Shown here in pieces: positions 1 to 5,257 of a stretch of DNA of 8,363 bases. This DNA comes from Anaerolineae bacterium (GTDB lineage Bacteria; Chloroflexota; Anaerolineae; B4-G1; SLSP01), in contig JAGHDT010000192.1 in the NCBI GenBank assembly GCA_021159805.1, forward strand, positions 1 through 8,363, read 5' to 3'. The stretch's first letter is position 1; each line of letters starts with the position of its first letter. The translations under genes were made by a program, and so were the position numbers. The notes under the pieces were generated by a model that saw only the letters and a list, made by a program, of their open reading frames with translations, had not been told where the DNA came from and searched no databases.

Positions 1-712
1 CCGGAATCGGCTCGCCGGCCGGAAGATCCATAAACTCCTGCGGCGTGCCAACATAGGAGAGTGCGAGTCCGATAAAGAGCAGTGGCACAGCAAGGATCAG
101 GCCACCGATCGGCCCGGCGATGCCGATATCGAAGAGGGCTTTTCGGCTGCGCATTGGCCCACGTTGCACGATTACGGCGCCCATTGTCCCGATGATACTC
201 AGGGGCAAGGGGATGAAGTAAGGTAAGCTGGTCGGGGAGCCATAGCGGCGACCCACGAAGTAGTGACTGAGCTCGTGGGCGGTCAGTATGCCCAGGATGG
301 TGACGGCGAATGGCCAGCCGCGCCAGATCTGCAGCGGGTCCGCAAAAAGGTCGACCTCTTCGTGCAGTGCGCCCAGGGAGAGAACGGAGAGGACCGTCAG
401 AATGAAGAGCACCGCATTCACCCATGGCTTGCCGGTCTTCTCGCTGGCTACCGCAGGCAACGCCCGAATGACATACTGATCGTCCTCGATCCTCAGCATC
501 GGAGTATACCCCAGACGCTTGAACCGTTCGATGACTCTTTCAAACTCCCCATTGTCCTGCTCAGAGATCAGACGCCCGCCAAATCGCACCATCGGGCGAG
601 GCTTGTTCTCCTGCACGGTGATGTCCTCAACGATCATCATAGTGCTCAAGGCGTCTCGTAACTCCTTGATGACCGTTGAATTCTGGGTTGGTTCGTGAGT
701 TGTGTTTTCCAT
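1..712 (-). CDS. Site-2 protease family (M50) membrane metalloprotease, C-terminus cut by window edge
   Basis: The reading frame runs open from an ATG at 712 off the left edge, giving 237 visible residues. A soluble N-terminal domain (about 1-95) is followed by a hydrophobic segment at about 98-116. Next comes the zinc motif HELSH at 146-150 (HExxH) inside a membrane helix, then the motif GTMGAVI (175-181) and the stretch DIGIAGPIGG (195-204), leading into another hydrophobic helix (205-222). This matches intramembrane site-2 proteases, which cut substrates within the membrane, often in stress signalling. The soluble N-domain recalls the EGY-like subgroup. The second zinc ligand (an Asp in an NxxPxxxxDG-type motif) would lie beyond the edge. 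The gene follows rplL but has its own promoter. No Shine-Dalgarno sequence precedes the ATG, which fits a leaderless transcript. The family call is firm; the substrate is unknown. Confidence 0.9.
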   Translation of the reverse strand, partial: MENTTHEPTQNSTVIKELRDALSTMMIVEDITVQENKPRPMVRFGGRLISEQDNGEFERVIERFKRLGYTPMLRIEDDQYVIRALPAVASEKTGKPWVNAVLFILTVLSVLSLGALHEEVDLFADPLQIWRGWPFAVTILGILTAHELSHYFVGRRYGSPTSLPYFIPLPLSIIGTMGAVIVQRGPMRSRKALFDIGIAGPIGGLILAVPLLFIGLALSYVGTPQEFMDLPAGEPIP

Positions 713-718
713 ACCGAG

Positions 719-747
719 AGTATAGCACAGCCAAATAACCGGGACAA
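719..747 (-). promoter_or_regulatory. Promoter of the site-2 protease gene (leaderless)
   Basis: On the minus strand, TTGTCC (747-742, four of six consensus bases) and TATACT (724-719, five of six) are separated by exactly 17 bp. A start point seven bases past the -10 box would be base 712, the A of the protease ATG. The mRNA would then lack a 5' leader, which agrees with the absence of a ribosome binding site. The assignment is by inspection only. Confidence 0.65.
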
Positions 748-748
748 C

Positions 749-778
749 GGACACGCTACGGAACTCCGTAGCGTGTCC
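749..778. repeat. Perfect 14-bp inverted repeat next to the protease -35 box
   Basis: GGACACGCTACGGA (749-762) is mirrored by TCCGTAGCGTGTCC (765-778) with only two bases between the arms. It ends one base upstream of the -35 hexamer of the protease promoter. No T-run follows on either strand, so it is a poor intrinsic terminator. Its position suits an operator or activator site, but it could also be a second stop for rplL read-through. Confidence 0.6.
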
Positions 779-880
779 TGACAGTCTTGGCCCTGGTGTC
801 GGCAAGCACTGTGGTTGACCGTGGACCAGAACTGTGTGTCCGTGATCCACGCGGATCTGTTTTCTTGACATTGGATACAG

Positions 881-910
881 AAGAGCCCCCTGGAATCCCA
901 GGGGGCTCTT
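881..910 (-). terminator. Hairpin terminator after rplL
   Basis: AAGAGCCCCCTGG (881-893) pairs perfectly with CCAGGGGGCTCTT (898-910) around a 4-nt loop, starting 18 bp after the rplL stop. The GC-rich 13-bp stem is typical of an intrinsic terminator, but only a short, mixed pyrimidine tract (TCTTCTGT) follows on the minus strand. It marks the likely end of the ribosomal-protein operon. Confidence 0.7.
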
Positions 911-928
911 GCACTGGAGAGAGAGGAC

Positions 929-1303
929 CTACTTAATCTCGACCTTGGCGCCGGCCTCTTCGAGTTTGGCCTTGGCGTCATCGGCGATCTCTTTGCCGAC
1001 GGACTCAAGCACGTTGATGGGCGCGCTTTCGACCATGTCCTTGGCCTCTTTCAGACCCAGGCTGGTCATCTGGCGGACGACCTTGATGACGTTGATCTTC
1101 TTCGGGCCGTAGTCTGTGAGCATAACGTTAAACTCGGTCTGCTCTTCCTCAGGCTCGACGTCGGCGGCGGGCATGGCCCCCATCATAGCCACAGGGGCTG
1201 CTGCGCTGACGCCCAACTTATCCTCGAGCATCTTGACCAGTTCCGAAGCCTCGACCAGGGTTAGGACGCTGATTTCCTCTACAAGCTTATCTAGATCTGC
1301 CAT
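929..1303 (-). CDS. rplL: 50S ribosomal protein bL12 (L7/L12)
   Basis: This 124-residue protein has normal length for bL12. The N-terminal dimerisation and L10-binding helices (about 1-33) carry LVEEISVLTLVEASELVKMLE-like sequence. A short Ala/Met-rich hinge follows (about 34-52). The C-terminal factor-binding domain (about 56-124) contains the diagnostic KKINVIKVVR and GLKEAKDMVE motifs. Multiple copies form the ribosomal stalk that recruits and activates EF-Tu, EF-G and other translational GTPases. The ATG at 1303 is preceded by GGAGG at 10-nt spacing. It is the last gene of the operon: rpoB, usually next, is absent and a hairpin follows. Expression is probably coupled to rplJ through the L10 leader. 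Confidence 0.98.
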   Translation of the reverse strand: MADLDKLVEEISVLTLVEASELVKMLEDKLGVSAAAPVAMMGAMPAADVEPEEEQTEFNVMLTDYGPKKINVIKVVRQMTSLGLKEAKDMVESAPINVLESVGKEIADDAKAKLEEAGAKVEIK

Positions 1304-1415
1304 TGTTGTGAAACCTCCATTTGTTTTCGTGGGCGCAGCTCTTCAGGTGCGTTTATCACGATGTATTTGATAGGTAGCCAGCCGTTGACCTTGCTGCTCT
1401 CTCACATAGTGAGAC
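1304..1415 (-). other. rplJ-rplL intergenic spacer
   Basis: This 112-bp spacer holds the rplL ribosome binding site and a small hairpin just after the rplJ stop (TCTCAC at 1409-1414 on the minus strand, pairing with 1400-1405, loop of three). I see no promoter or terminator. A spacer between these genes is common in bacteria, where rplL must be translated several times more often than rplJ. Confidence 0.4.
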
Positions 1416-1985
1416 TTAGGCTGCGGCCCCCACTGTCTCGGCGGATGCTCCGCCTGCCTCTTCCAGTTTGTCGGCATAAGCCTTGACGACGTTGAGCACC
1501 TGACGGATTCCGCTCGCAACCACGCCAGCCGTCTGTGTGGCGGGGGCGTTGATCGTCCGCAGAACCATCGATAGCAGCTCCTCGCGTGTCGGGAGATTTG
1601 ACACTGCCACGACTTCATCCTGACCGAACATACGGCCTTCGAGAAGTCCGCCCCTGACCACTAAGCGATCCGCTTCAAAGCTTCTCGCAGCGTTGCGGAA
1701 CAACTTCGCCAGTGAGGGAACGTCTTTGTGACAGAAAGCGACGATCATGGATCCGGTCATAAGACCTTCCGGCACCGCGAGATCTCTCTCCTCTAGCACA
1801 AGTCTGAACAATGTGTTCTTTATCACGAACACCTCGCCCTCTGCCTGACGGGTCTGACGGCGGAGATCCTGCATCTGAGGTACGCTCAGCGCGTCATACT
1901 CTGCCATCACGAAGCCAGTGCTCTCGTCCATTTGCCGATGATACTCTGCCACCAGCTCTTCCTTACGTGCGCGTGTGATAGCCAA
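1416..1985 (-). CDS. rplJ: 50S ribosomal protein uL10, TTG start
   Basis: This 189-residue protein, slightly longer than many uL10 proteins, forms the base of the ribosomal stalk. The rRNA-binding globular domain (about 1-130) opens with AITRARKEELVAEYH and contains the typical FVIKNTLFRLV stretch (53-63). The C-terminal helix (about 133-180) carries the L12-dimer docking sites, and an Ala/Gly-rich tail ends the chain. The start codon is TTG at 1985, chosen because AAGGAGGTG lies directly upstream at 9-nt spacing and no in-frame ATG competes. The L10 leader and attenuator precede it, so uL10 (with L12) probably represses its own synthesis. Confidence 0.97.
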   Translation of the reverse strand: MAITRARKEELVAEYHRQMDESTGFVMAEYDALSVPQMQDLRRQTRQAEGEVFVIKNTLFRLVLEERDLAVPEGLMTGSMIVAFCHKDVPSLAKLFRNAARSFEADRLVVRGGLLEGRMFGQDEVVAVSNLPTREELLSMVLRTINAPATQTAGVVASGIRQVLNVVKAYADKLEEAGGASAETVGAAA

Positions 1986-1992
1986 CCTTTTT

Positions 1993-2001
1993 CACCTCCT
2001 T
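1993..2001 (-). promoter_or_regulatory. Strong Shine-Dalgarno that fixes the TTG start of rplJ
   Basis: AAGGAGGTG on the minus strand is an almost full complement of the 16S rRNA tail. Its GGAGG core sits 9 nt before the TTG codon at 1985-1983. Confidence 0.85.
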
Positions 2002-2047
2002 GTAAGATATTTGTTGTCGCCCTATCCGGACGTCTCAGTCGGTTAAC

Positions 2048-2083
2048 AAGAAAAAGTCCTTGCGCCTACCGACGCAAGGACTT
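2048..2083 (-). terminator. Attenuator (intrinsic terminator) in the rplJ leader
   Basis: On the minus strand AAGTCCTTGCG (2083-2073) pairs perfectly with CGCAAGGACTT (2064-2054) around an 8-nt loop. The run of U it feeds (TTTTTCTT, 2055-2048) is the only clear U-tract hairpin in the window. It lies between the L10 leader and the rplJ ribosome binding site, so it should act as a transcription attenuator rather than an operon end. Conditional read-through would set rplJ-rplL output relative to rplK-rplA. Confidence 0.8.
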
Positions 2084-2159
2084 AGGGATTCTCGCTGTTG
2101 CCGCTACCACAAACCCCACACTAGGTGCGGCCGTGACCGGCGTCACAGGCAAATTGCTT

Positions 2160-2250
2160 CCCCAGATCCTACCTCGGCGGGCCAAATTAAGCATCTTGCG
2201 ATTGGGAAACTGCCAATCGCTAGTGCACCGGCTGTCTCAGGCGGACAGGT
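2160..2250 (-). ncRNA. L10 leader, cis-regulatory RNA of rplJ-rplL
   Basis: The rplA-rplJ gap contains the hallmarks of the L10 leader family. GACAGCCGGUGC (2236-2225) and UUAAUUUGGCCCGCCGAGGU (2190-2171) face each other as the kink-turn strands. They enclose an imperfect helix capped by the perfect 8-bp stem GCGAUUGG/CCAAUCGC (2220-2213 with 2205-2198). In other bacteria this element binds the L10-L12 complex and represses the operon. Here it sits about 90 bp upstream of an intrinsic terminator, which points to control of transcription, as in Firmicutes. The boundaries are approximate. Confidence 0.9.
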
Positions 2251-2276
2251 TCAAACTGAGCTGAGTGTTAAGTGAC

Positions 2277-2993
2277 TTAGGCTGATTCGAGTTCGAGCGC
2301 CTCAGACGGATCAACCTTGATCCCCGGCCCCATTGTGGGGGCCAGTGTTACGCGACGAATGAAGTTGCCCTTGGCCGCAGACGGGCGAGCGCGACGAATC
2401 GCGCTCATCAGGGCGGAGAAATTCCCAAGCAATTGCTCGTCCGTGAAGCTCACCTTGCCGATCGGGCAGTGGATGTTGGCAGAGCGATCCAAGCGGTACT
2501 CCACACGGCCGGACTTGGTCTCATCGATGACACGGGGGAGGTCCTCAGCGGGGACCACCGTGCCGGTCTTGGGCGTGGGCATCAAACCGCGAGGCCCGAG
2601 AACACGGCCCAAGCGACCCACGTGGCGCATCATATCCGGAACGGCGATGGCGACGTCGAAATCTGTCCAGCCATCGGTAATCCGCTTGATGCCCTCAGCA
2701 TCACTGATGACATAGTCGGCGCCCGCTTCCCTTGCTATCTGTGCAGCCTCACCGGCGGCAAATACGACGACCCGCACCGACTTGCCCAGACCGTTGGGCA
2801 TTCTTACGACACCGCGCATAGTTTGATCTGCACGGCGGGGATCGAGGCTTGTGCGGAGGTGTACCTCCACGGTACCGTCGAACTTGGTACAGCTCACCTG
2901 CTTGACGAGCGAAATGGCTTCCGCCACGTTGTAGATGTTCTGTCTGTCAACCTTTGCTGCGGCTTCTACGTACTTCTTACCCACTTTTGTCAT
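2277..2993 (-). CDS. rplA: 50S ribosomal protein uL1
   Basis: At 238 residues this is full-length uL1, which forms the mobile L1 stalk of the large subunit near the E site and helps release deacylated tRNA. The family signature is seen in the central domain as LGPRGLMPTPKTGTV. The N-terminal part holds KVDRQNIYNVAEAISLVKQ, and the C-terminal part returns to complete domain I. The ATG at 2993 has GAGGA 7 nt upstream. rplK ends 62 bp before it, the usual L11-L1 pairing. In many bacteria uL1 represses its own mRNA by binding near the start of rplK. The L10 leader follows its stop. Confidence 0.98.
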   Translation of the reverse strand: MTKVGKKYVEAAAKVDRQNIYNVAEAISLVKQVSCTKFDGTVEVHLRTSLDPRRADQTMRGVVRMPNGLGKSVRVVVFAAGEAAQIAREAGADYVISDAEGIKRITDGWTDFDVAIAVPDMMRHVGRLGRVLGPRGLMPTPKTGTVVPAEDLPRVIDETKSGRVEYRLDRSANIHCPIGKVSFTDEQLLGNFSALMSAIRRARPSAAKGNFIRRVTLAPTMGPGIKVDPSEALELESA

Positions 2994-3055
2994 ATCTGAT
3001 TCCTCGTGGTCCTAACGGGTTACCCCTCCCACACCTACAAGCTAAAGGATCTGGG

Positions 3056-3484
3056 CTAGTCCCTGATCTGGATACCCATGCTGCGGGCCGTACCGGCAAT
3101 CTGCAGCATAGCGTTTTCGATATCGTTCGCGTTCAGATCCCGCATCTTGGTCTCGGCGATCTCGCGCAGCTGATGCTTCGTGATGGCGCCGACTTTATCC
3201 CGATTGGGTTCGGAGGAACCCTTGTCGACGCCGGCAGCCTTGCGCAGAAGATCCGCGGTGGGCGAGGTCTTGAGCTCAAAGGTGAAGGACGAATTCTCAT
3301 AGATCGTGATCTCTGCGGGAACGATGTTGCCGGCCAGGTGTGCTGTTCTGGCGTTGTATTCTTTGCAGAAGCCCATCAGGTTGATACCGTGCTGAGCCAG
3401 AGCTGGGCCGATTGGAGGCGCTGGATTTGCCTTGCCGGCCGGAATCTGCAACTTGACGACTGCTTTTACCCTTCTTTTTGCCAT
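3056..3484 (-). CDS. rplK: 50S ribosomal protein uL11
   Basis: This 142-residue protein has the standard uL11 length. It sits at the GTPase-associated centre with L10-L12, binds 23S rRNA helices 43-44, and is the target of thiopeptides and the partner of RelA in stringent signalling. The N-terminal domain holds KLQIPAGKANPAPPIGPAL with the Pro-rich hinge region, and GINLMGFCKEYNART follows. The C-terminal rRNA-binding domain (about 70-142) includes KVGAITKHQLREIAETKM and the late DLNANDIENAMLQIAGTA stretch. The ATG at 3484 has GGAG 10 nt upstream. It lies between nusG and rplA as in most bacteria. Confidence 0.98.
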   Translation of the reverse strand: MAKRRVKAVVKLQIPAGKANPAPPIGPALAQHGINLMGFCKEYNARTAHLAGNIVPAEITIYENSSFTFELKTSPTADLLRKAAGVDKGSSEPNRDKVGAITKHQLREIAETKMRDLNANDIENAMLQIAGTARSMGIQIRD

Positions 3485-3504
3485 GTTTTCAATACTCCTT
3501 CACT

Positions 3505-3537
3505 CTGGGACAGCCTACATCCCAGCAGTTACTGTCT
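3505..3537 (-). promoter_or_regulatory. Hairpin upstream of rplK, candidate L1 autoregulatory site
   Basis: In the nusG-rplK gap the minus strand reads CTGGGATGTAGGCTGTCCCAG, with arms CTGGGA (3525-3520) and TCCCAG (3510-3505). An alternative fold pairs GACAG (3537-3533) with CTGTC (3515-3511). It ends just before the rplK ribosome binding site. The GAUGUAGG core resembles the L1-binding region of 23S rRNA (GAUGUGUAGG), and L1 represses translation from this location in E. coli. The hairpin is visible; the L1 role is inference. Confidence 0.4.
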
Positions 3538-3554
3538 AGTTCAAAAGTTCTGTG

Positions 3555-4355
3555 TCAGGATCTCTCGACTTGCAGGAAGTCGAGTTCAACTGGCGTCTCA
3601 CGTCCGAAGAAAGAGACCAGAATCCGGACCTTGGTCCGTTCCTCATCGATATCATCCACCACGCCGATGAAATCCGCGAATGGACCTTCGACGATGCGGA
3701 CCTTTTGTCCCTGCTTGAAGGTGGCCCGCACCTCCGGCGCAGTTGACTCCATCCGGCGGAGAATCCTCTGAACGGCTTCTGAGCGCAACGGGGTGGGTCT
3801 GTTGCCCATACCGACGAATCCGGTGACGCCGGGCGTGTTGCGCACAACATACCAGGAGTCATCGGAGAGTAGCATCTGGACCATCAGATAGCCGGGATAA
3901 AGACAGCGCTCTACTGTGCGCCGTTTTCCATCCCTAAGCTCGATCTCTTGAACCGTAGGGACCACCACCTGGAAGATGAAATCCTGCATAGCCATCGACT
4001 CAATCCGCAGTTCTAGGTTATGACGTACCTTGTGCTCATAACCGGAGTAGCAGTGAATGATGAACCAAGCACGCTCTTCAGGCTTGATCTCCTCCTCTTC
4101 ATCTTCGAACGGGTCGGGCAGGACACCGACATCTTCGGGTTCTGTGTCGAAGGTGACCTCTGGCAAGAGCTCGGGCGTCTGTTCGTTCTCTGCTTCTACG
4201 TCATCTTCCTTGAAGAATCCCTCAAGGTTGATGTCGTCAGAGTCCGCAACAACTTCCGCCCCCAGCCGCTCAAAGATCGCATCTGCAGAGAGGTTCATGT
4301 CGGGCAGTGGGCCCAAGACTTCCTCGCTCTCTTCAGGAGCTTGTTCTTCTTCCAT
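3555..4355 (-). CDS. nusG: Transcription antitermination factor NusG with acidic N-terminal extension
   Basis: NusG binds the RNA polymerase clamp, affecting pausing and Rho-dependent termination, and links transcription to ribosomes. From the ATG at 4355 it is 266 residues, against about 180 in E. coli. The NGN domain starts near residue 95 (RAWFIIHCYSGYEHKV) and includes CLYPGYLMVQM and RNTPGVTGFVG. The KOW domain (about 215-266) holds GQKVRIVEGPFADFIGVVDD. Before it lies a low-complexity, probably disordered segment with 35 Asp/Glu and only 3 Lys/Arg in 93 residues. An in-frame TTG at 4376 would add seven residues. I prefer the ATG because GAAGAG sits 6 nt upstream of it, while the same motif is 11 nt from the TTG. 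secE ends 26 bp before the ATG. rplK follows 70 bp after the stop. Confidence 0.93.
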   Translation of the reverse strand: MEEEQAPEESEEVLGPLPDMNLSADAIFERLGAEVVADSDDINLEGFFKEDDVEAENEQTPELLPEVTFDTEPEDVGVLPDPFEDEEEEIKPEERAWFIIHCYSGYEHKVRHNLELRIESMAMQDFIFQVVVPTVQEIELRDGKRRTVERCLYPGYLMVQMLLSDDSWYVVRNTPGVTGFVGMGNRPTPLRSEAVQRILRRMESTAPEVRATFKQGQKVRIVEGPFADFIGVVDDIDEERTKVRILVSFFGRETPVELDFLQVERS

Positions 4356-4381
4356 AGAAAACTCTTCGTTTTTCAAAGGTT

Positions 4382-4675
4382 CTAGATCTCTTCAGCTTGG
4401 CCAATCAGGTACAATGAGACGATCAGTGCTGCGGAAACAATTGCACCCAAGACTATGTAGACTGCGCTGCCCAAGATGATCTGGCCAAGCAGCCAACCGA
4501 AGAAAAAGTCCAGCACACCCAAGAAAACCGCCATAGACGCAGTTACGGCAAGCACGACCTTAGTCATGGACCATCCTTGTTCGAGGGTGGGCCACCGGAC
4601 TTTCCGCAGTTCCGCACGCGTGGAGTGGAAATATGCGAGAATCGGATTGTTTTTGTTCTTATTCGATTTAGCCAC
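4382..4675 (-). CDS. secE: Preprotein translocase subunit SecE, GTG start, extra C-terminal membrane segment
   Basis: SecE clamps SecY in the SecYEG protein-conducting channel of the inner membrane. The 97-residue product has a basic Asn/Lys-rich start, then the conserved amphipathic helix TRAELRKVRWPT (19-30). The essential membrane helix follows (about 40-63, containing VLDFFFGWLL). A second hydrophobic helix (about 69-92) sits at the C-terminus. Single-span bacterial SecE proteins end after the first helix, and the extra spans of E. coli SecE are N-terminal, so this tail is unusual. The GTG at 4675 is supported by GGAGG 5 nt upstream. Position between tRNA-Trp and nusG is the standard bacterial neighbourhood. 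rpmG, often just upstream, is missing. Confidence 0.95.
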   Translation of the reverse strand: MAKSNKNKNNPILAYFHSTRAELRKVRWPTLEQGWSMTKVVLAVTASMAVFLGVLDFFFGWLLGQIILGSAVYIVLGAIVSAALIVSLYLIGQAEEI

Positions 4676-4685
4676 CGACTCCTCC
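4676..4685 (-). promoter_or_regulatory. Shine-Dalgarno that fixes the GTG start of secE
   Basis: GGAGG (4685-4681) on the minus strand sits 5 nt before the GTG codon at 4675. No ATG competes in this frame nearby. Confidence 0.75.
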
Positions 4686-4720
4686 GCAGGACTCAGAATT
4701 TACCATCGTTCTAACACCTT

Positions 4721-4748
4721 AAGACACCGCCTACATAGGCGGTGTCTT
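4721..4748 (-). terminator. 12-bp hairpin between tRNA-Trp and secE
   Basis: AAGACACCGCCT (4721-4732) is perfectly complementary to AGGCGGTGTCTT (4737-4748), with a 4-nt loop. It starts 9 nt after the 3' end of tRNA-Trp. There is no U-run after it on the minus strand (TTAAGGTG follows), so it may be a weak terminator or attenuator, or a barrier that protects the 3' end of the tRNA precursor. A partial stop would explain how high tRNA output and lower secE output share one promoter. Confidence 0.55.
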
Positions 4749-4757
4749 GTTTCAAGG

Positions 4758-4830
4758 CAGGCGAGGCAGGAATTGAACCCGCAACCTACGGTTTTGGAGA
4801 CCGTTGCTCTGCCAATTGAGCTACTCGCCT
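4758..4830 (-). tRNA. tRNA-Trp (anticodon CCA)
   Basis: A full 73-nt cloverleaf can be drawn. The acceptor AGGCGAG/CTCGCCT carries the discriminator G expected for bacterial tRNA-Trp. The D arm is GCTC/GAGC. The anticodon stem ACGGT/ACCGT holds loop CTCCAAA, and the T arm is GCGGG-TTCAATT-CCTGC. The 3' CCA is not encoded. It is the last of four tRNAs and is followed by secE, a common bacterial linkage. Confidence 0.97.
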
Positions 4831-4866
4831 ACGTAAACTCGCATTAGGGCGCCGCATGCCGCCTTG

Positions 4867-4939
4867 AGCCCATGATCAGATTTGAACTGATGACCCCTTT
4901 CTTACCAAGAAAGTGCTCTACCGACTGAGCTACATGGGC
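4867..4939 (-). tRNA. tRNA-Thr (anticodon GGT)
   Basis: The 73-nt cloverleaf has acceptor GCCCATG/CATGGGC, D arm GCTC/GAGC, anticodon stem CTTTC/GAAAG around TTGGTAA, and T arm ATCAG-TTCAAAT-CTGAT. The anticodon GGU reads ACC and ACU. CCA is not encoded. A 36-bp gap separates it from tRNA-Trp. In many bacteria tuf (and often rpmG) lies in that gap, but not here. Confidence 0.97.
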
Positions 4940-4948
4940 GCAACCTAG

Positions 4949-5031
4949 TGGGCAGTGAGGGACTCGAACCCCCGAAGGCTTACGCCAGCGGATTTACAGT
5001 CCGCCTCCTTTGCCGCTCGGAACAACTGCCC
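4949..5031 (-). tRNA. tRNA-Tyr (anticodon GTA)
   Basis: This is an 83-nt type II tRNA. The acceptor GGGCAGT/ACTGCCC has discriminator A. The anticodon stem GCGGA/TCCGC holds CTGTAAA. A long variable arm (about 14 nt, TGGCGTAAGCCTTC) follows, as bacterial tRNA-Tyr requires, then T loop TTCGAGT. CCA is not encoded. It lies 9 bp upstream of tRNA-Thr(GGT). Confidence 0.97.
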
Positions 5032-5036
5032 TCAGA

Positions 5037-5108
5037 AGCCGACGGTGGGAATCGAACCCACGACCCTCCGCTTACAAGGCGGATGCTCAGCCTCTGAGCT
5101 ACGTCGGC
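5037..5108 (-). tRNA. tRNA-Thr (anticodon TGT)
   Basis: This 72-nt tRNA has acceptor GCCGACG/CGTCGGC, D arm GCTC/GAGC, anticodon stem TCCGC/GCGGA around CTTGTAA, and T arm GTGGG-TTCGATT-CCCAC. The anticodon UGU reads ACA and ACG. It is the first tRNA of the cluster, 5 bp from tRNA-Tyr. The -10 box of promoter P2 ends only 8 bp upstream. CCA is not encoded. Confidence 0.97.
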
Positions 5109-5116
5109 GCTTCGCG

Positions 5117-5144
5117 ATTATAGCACGACTGCCCACTGGGTCAA
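5117..5144 (-). promoter_or_regulatory. Promoter P2 of the tRNA-secE-nusG-rpl unit
   Basis: On the minus strand TTGACC (5144-5139) and a perfect TATAAT (5122-5117) are 16 bp apart. The predicted start near 5110 would leave only about two bases before the mature 5' end of tRNA-Thr(TGT). The bases between the -10 box and the start are GC-rich (CGCGAAGC), the type of discriminator linked to stringent control in other bacteria. Confidence 0.85.
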
Positions 5145-5172
5145 GATTCTCGTCCCAACCAATGCAGCCGTG

Positions 5173-5200
5173 ATTATACACAGATCCGTCTCCTTGTCAA
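5173..5200 (-). promoter_or_regulatory. Promoter P1 of the tRNA-secE-nusG-rpl unit
   Basis: Perfect consensus hexamers TTGACA (5200-5195) and TATAAT (5178-5173) lie 16 bp apart on the minus strand. The predicted start is near 5166, about 58 bp before the first tRNA. A run of seven C (minus strand, 5215-5209) lies just upstream. With P2 it forms a tandem pair typical of strong stable-RNA transcription. Confidence 0.88.
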
Positions 5201-5257
5201 CCAGTTGCGGGGGGGCTGGACATGTTTCAGCATAGGCAAGGGGCACTCAGATTCGGT

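Noticed and set aside
865..870. TTGACA on the plus strand
   Set aside because: No -10 hexamer lies at a suitable distance and no plus-strand gene follows.
646..1008. Minus-strand ORF of 120 residues between rplL and the protease
   Set aside because: It overlaps rplL and the protease start in other frames, crosses both hairpins, and has low-complexity Arg/Ser composition.
1932..2264. Plus-strand ORFs across the rplA-rplJ gap
   Set aside because: The gap is explained by the L10 leader and attenuator on the minus strand.
2433..2999. Plus-strand ORF of 188 residues
   Set aside because: It is antisense to rplA, which is unmistakable on the minus strand.
4955..5173. Plus-strand ORF of 72 residues over the tRNA cluster, containing VGIEPTTLRLQ
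   Set aside because: It is the antisense translation of tRNA-Tyr and tRNA-Thr(TGT), a well-known false ORF class.
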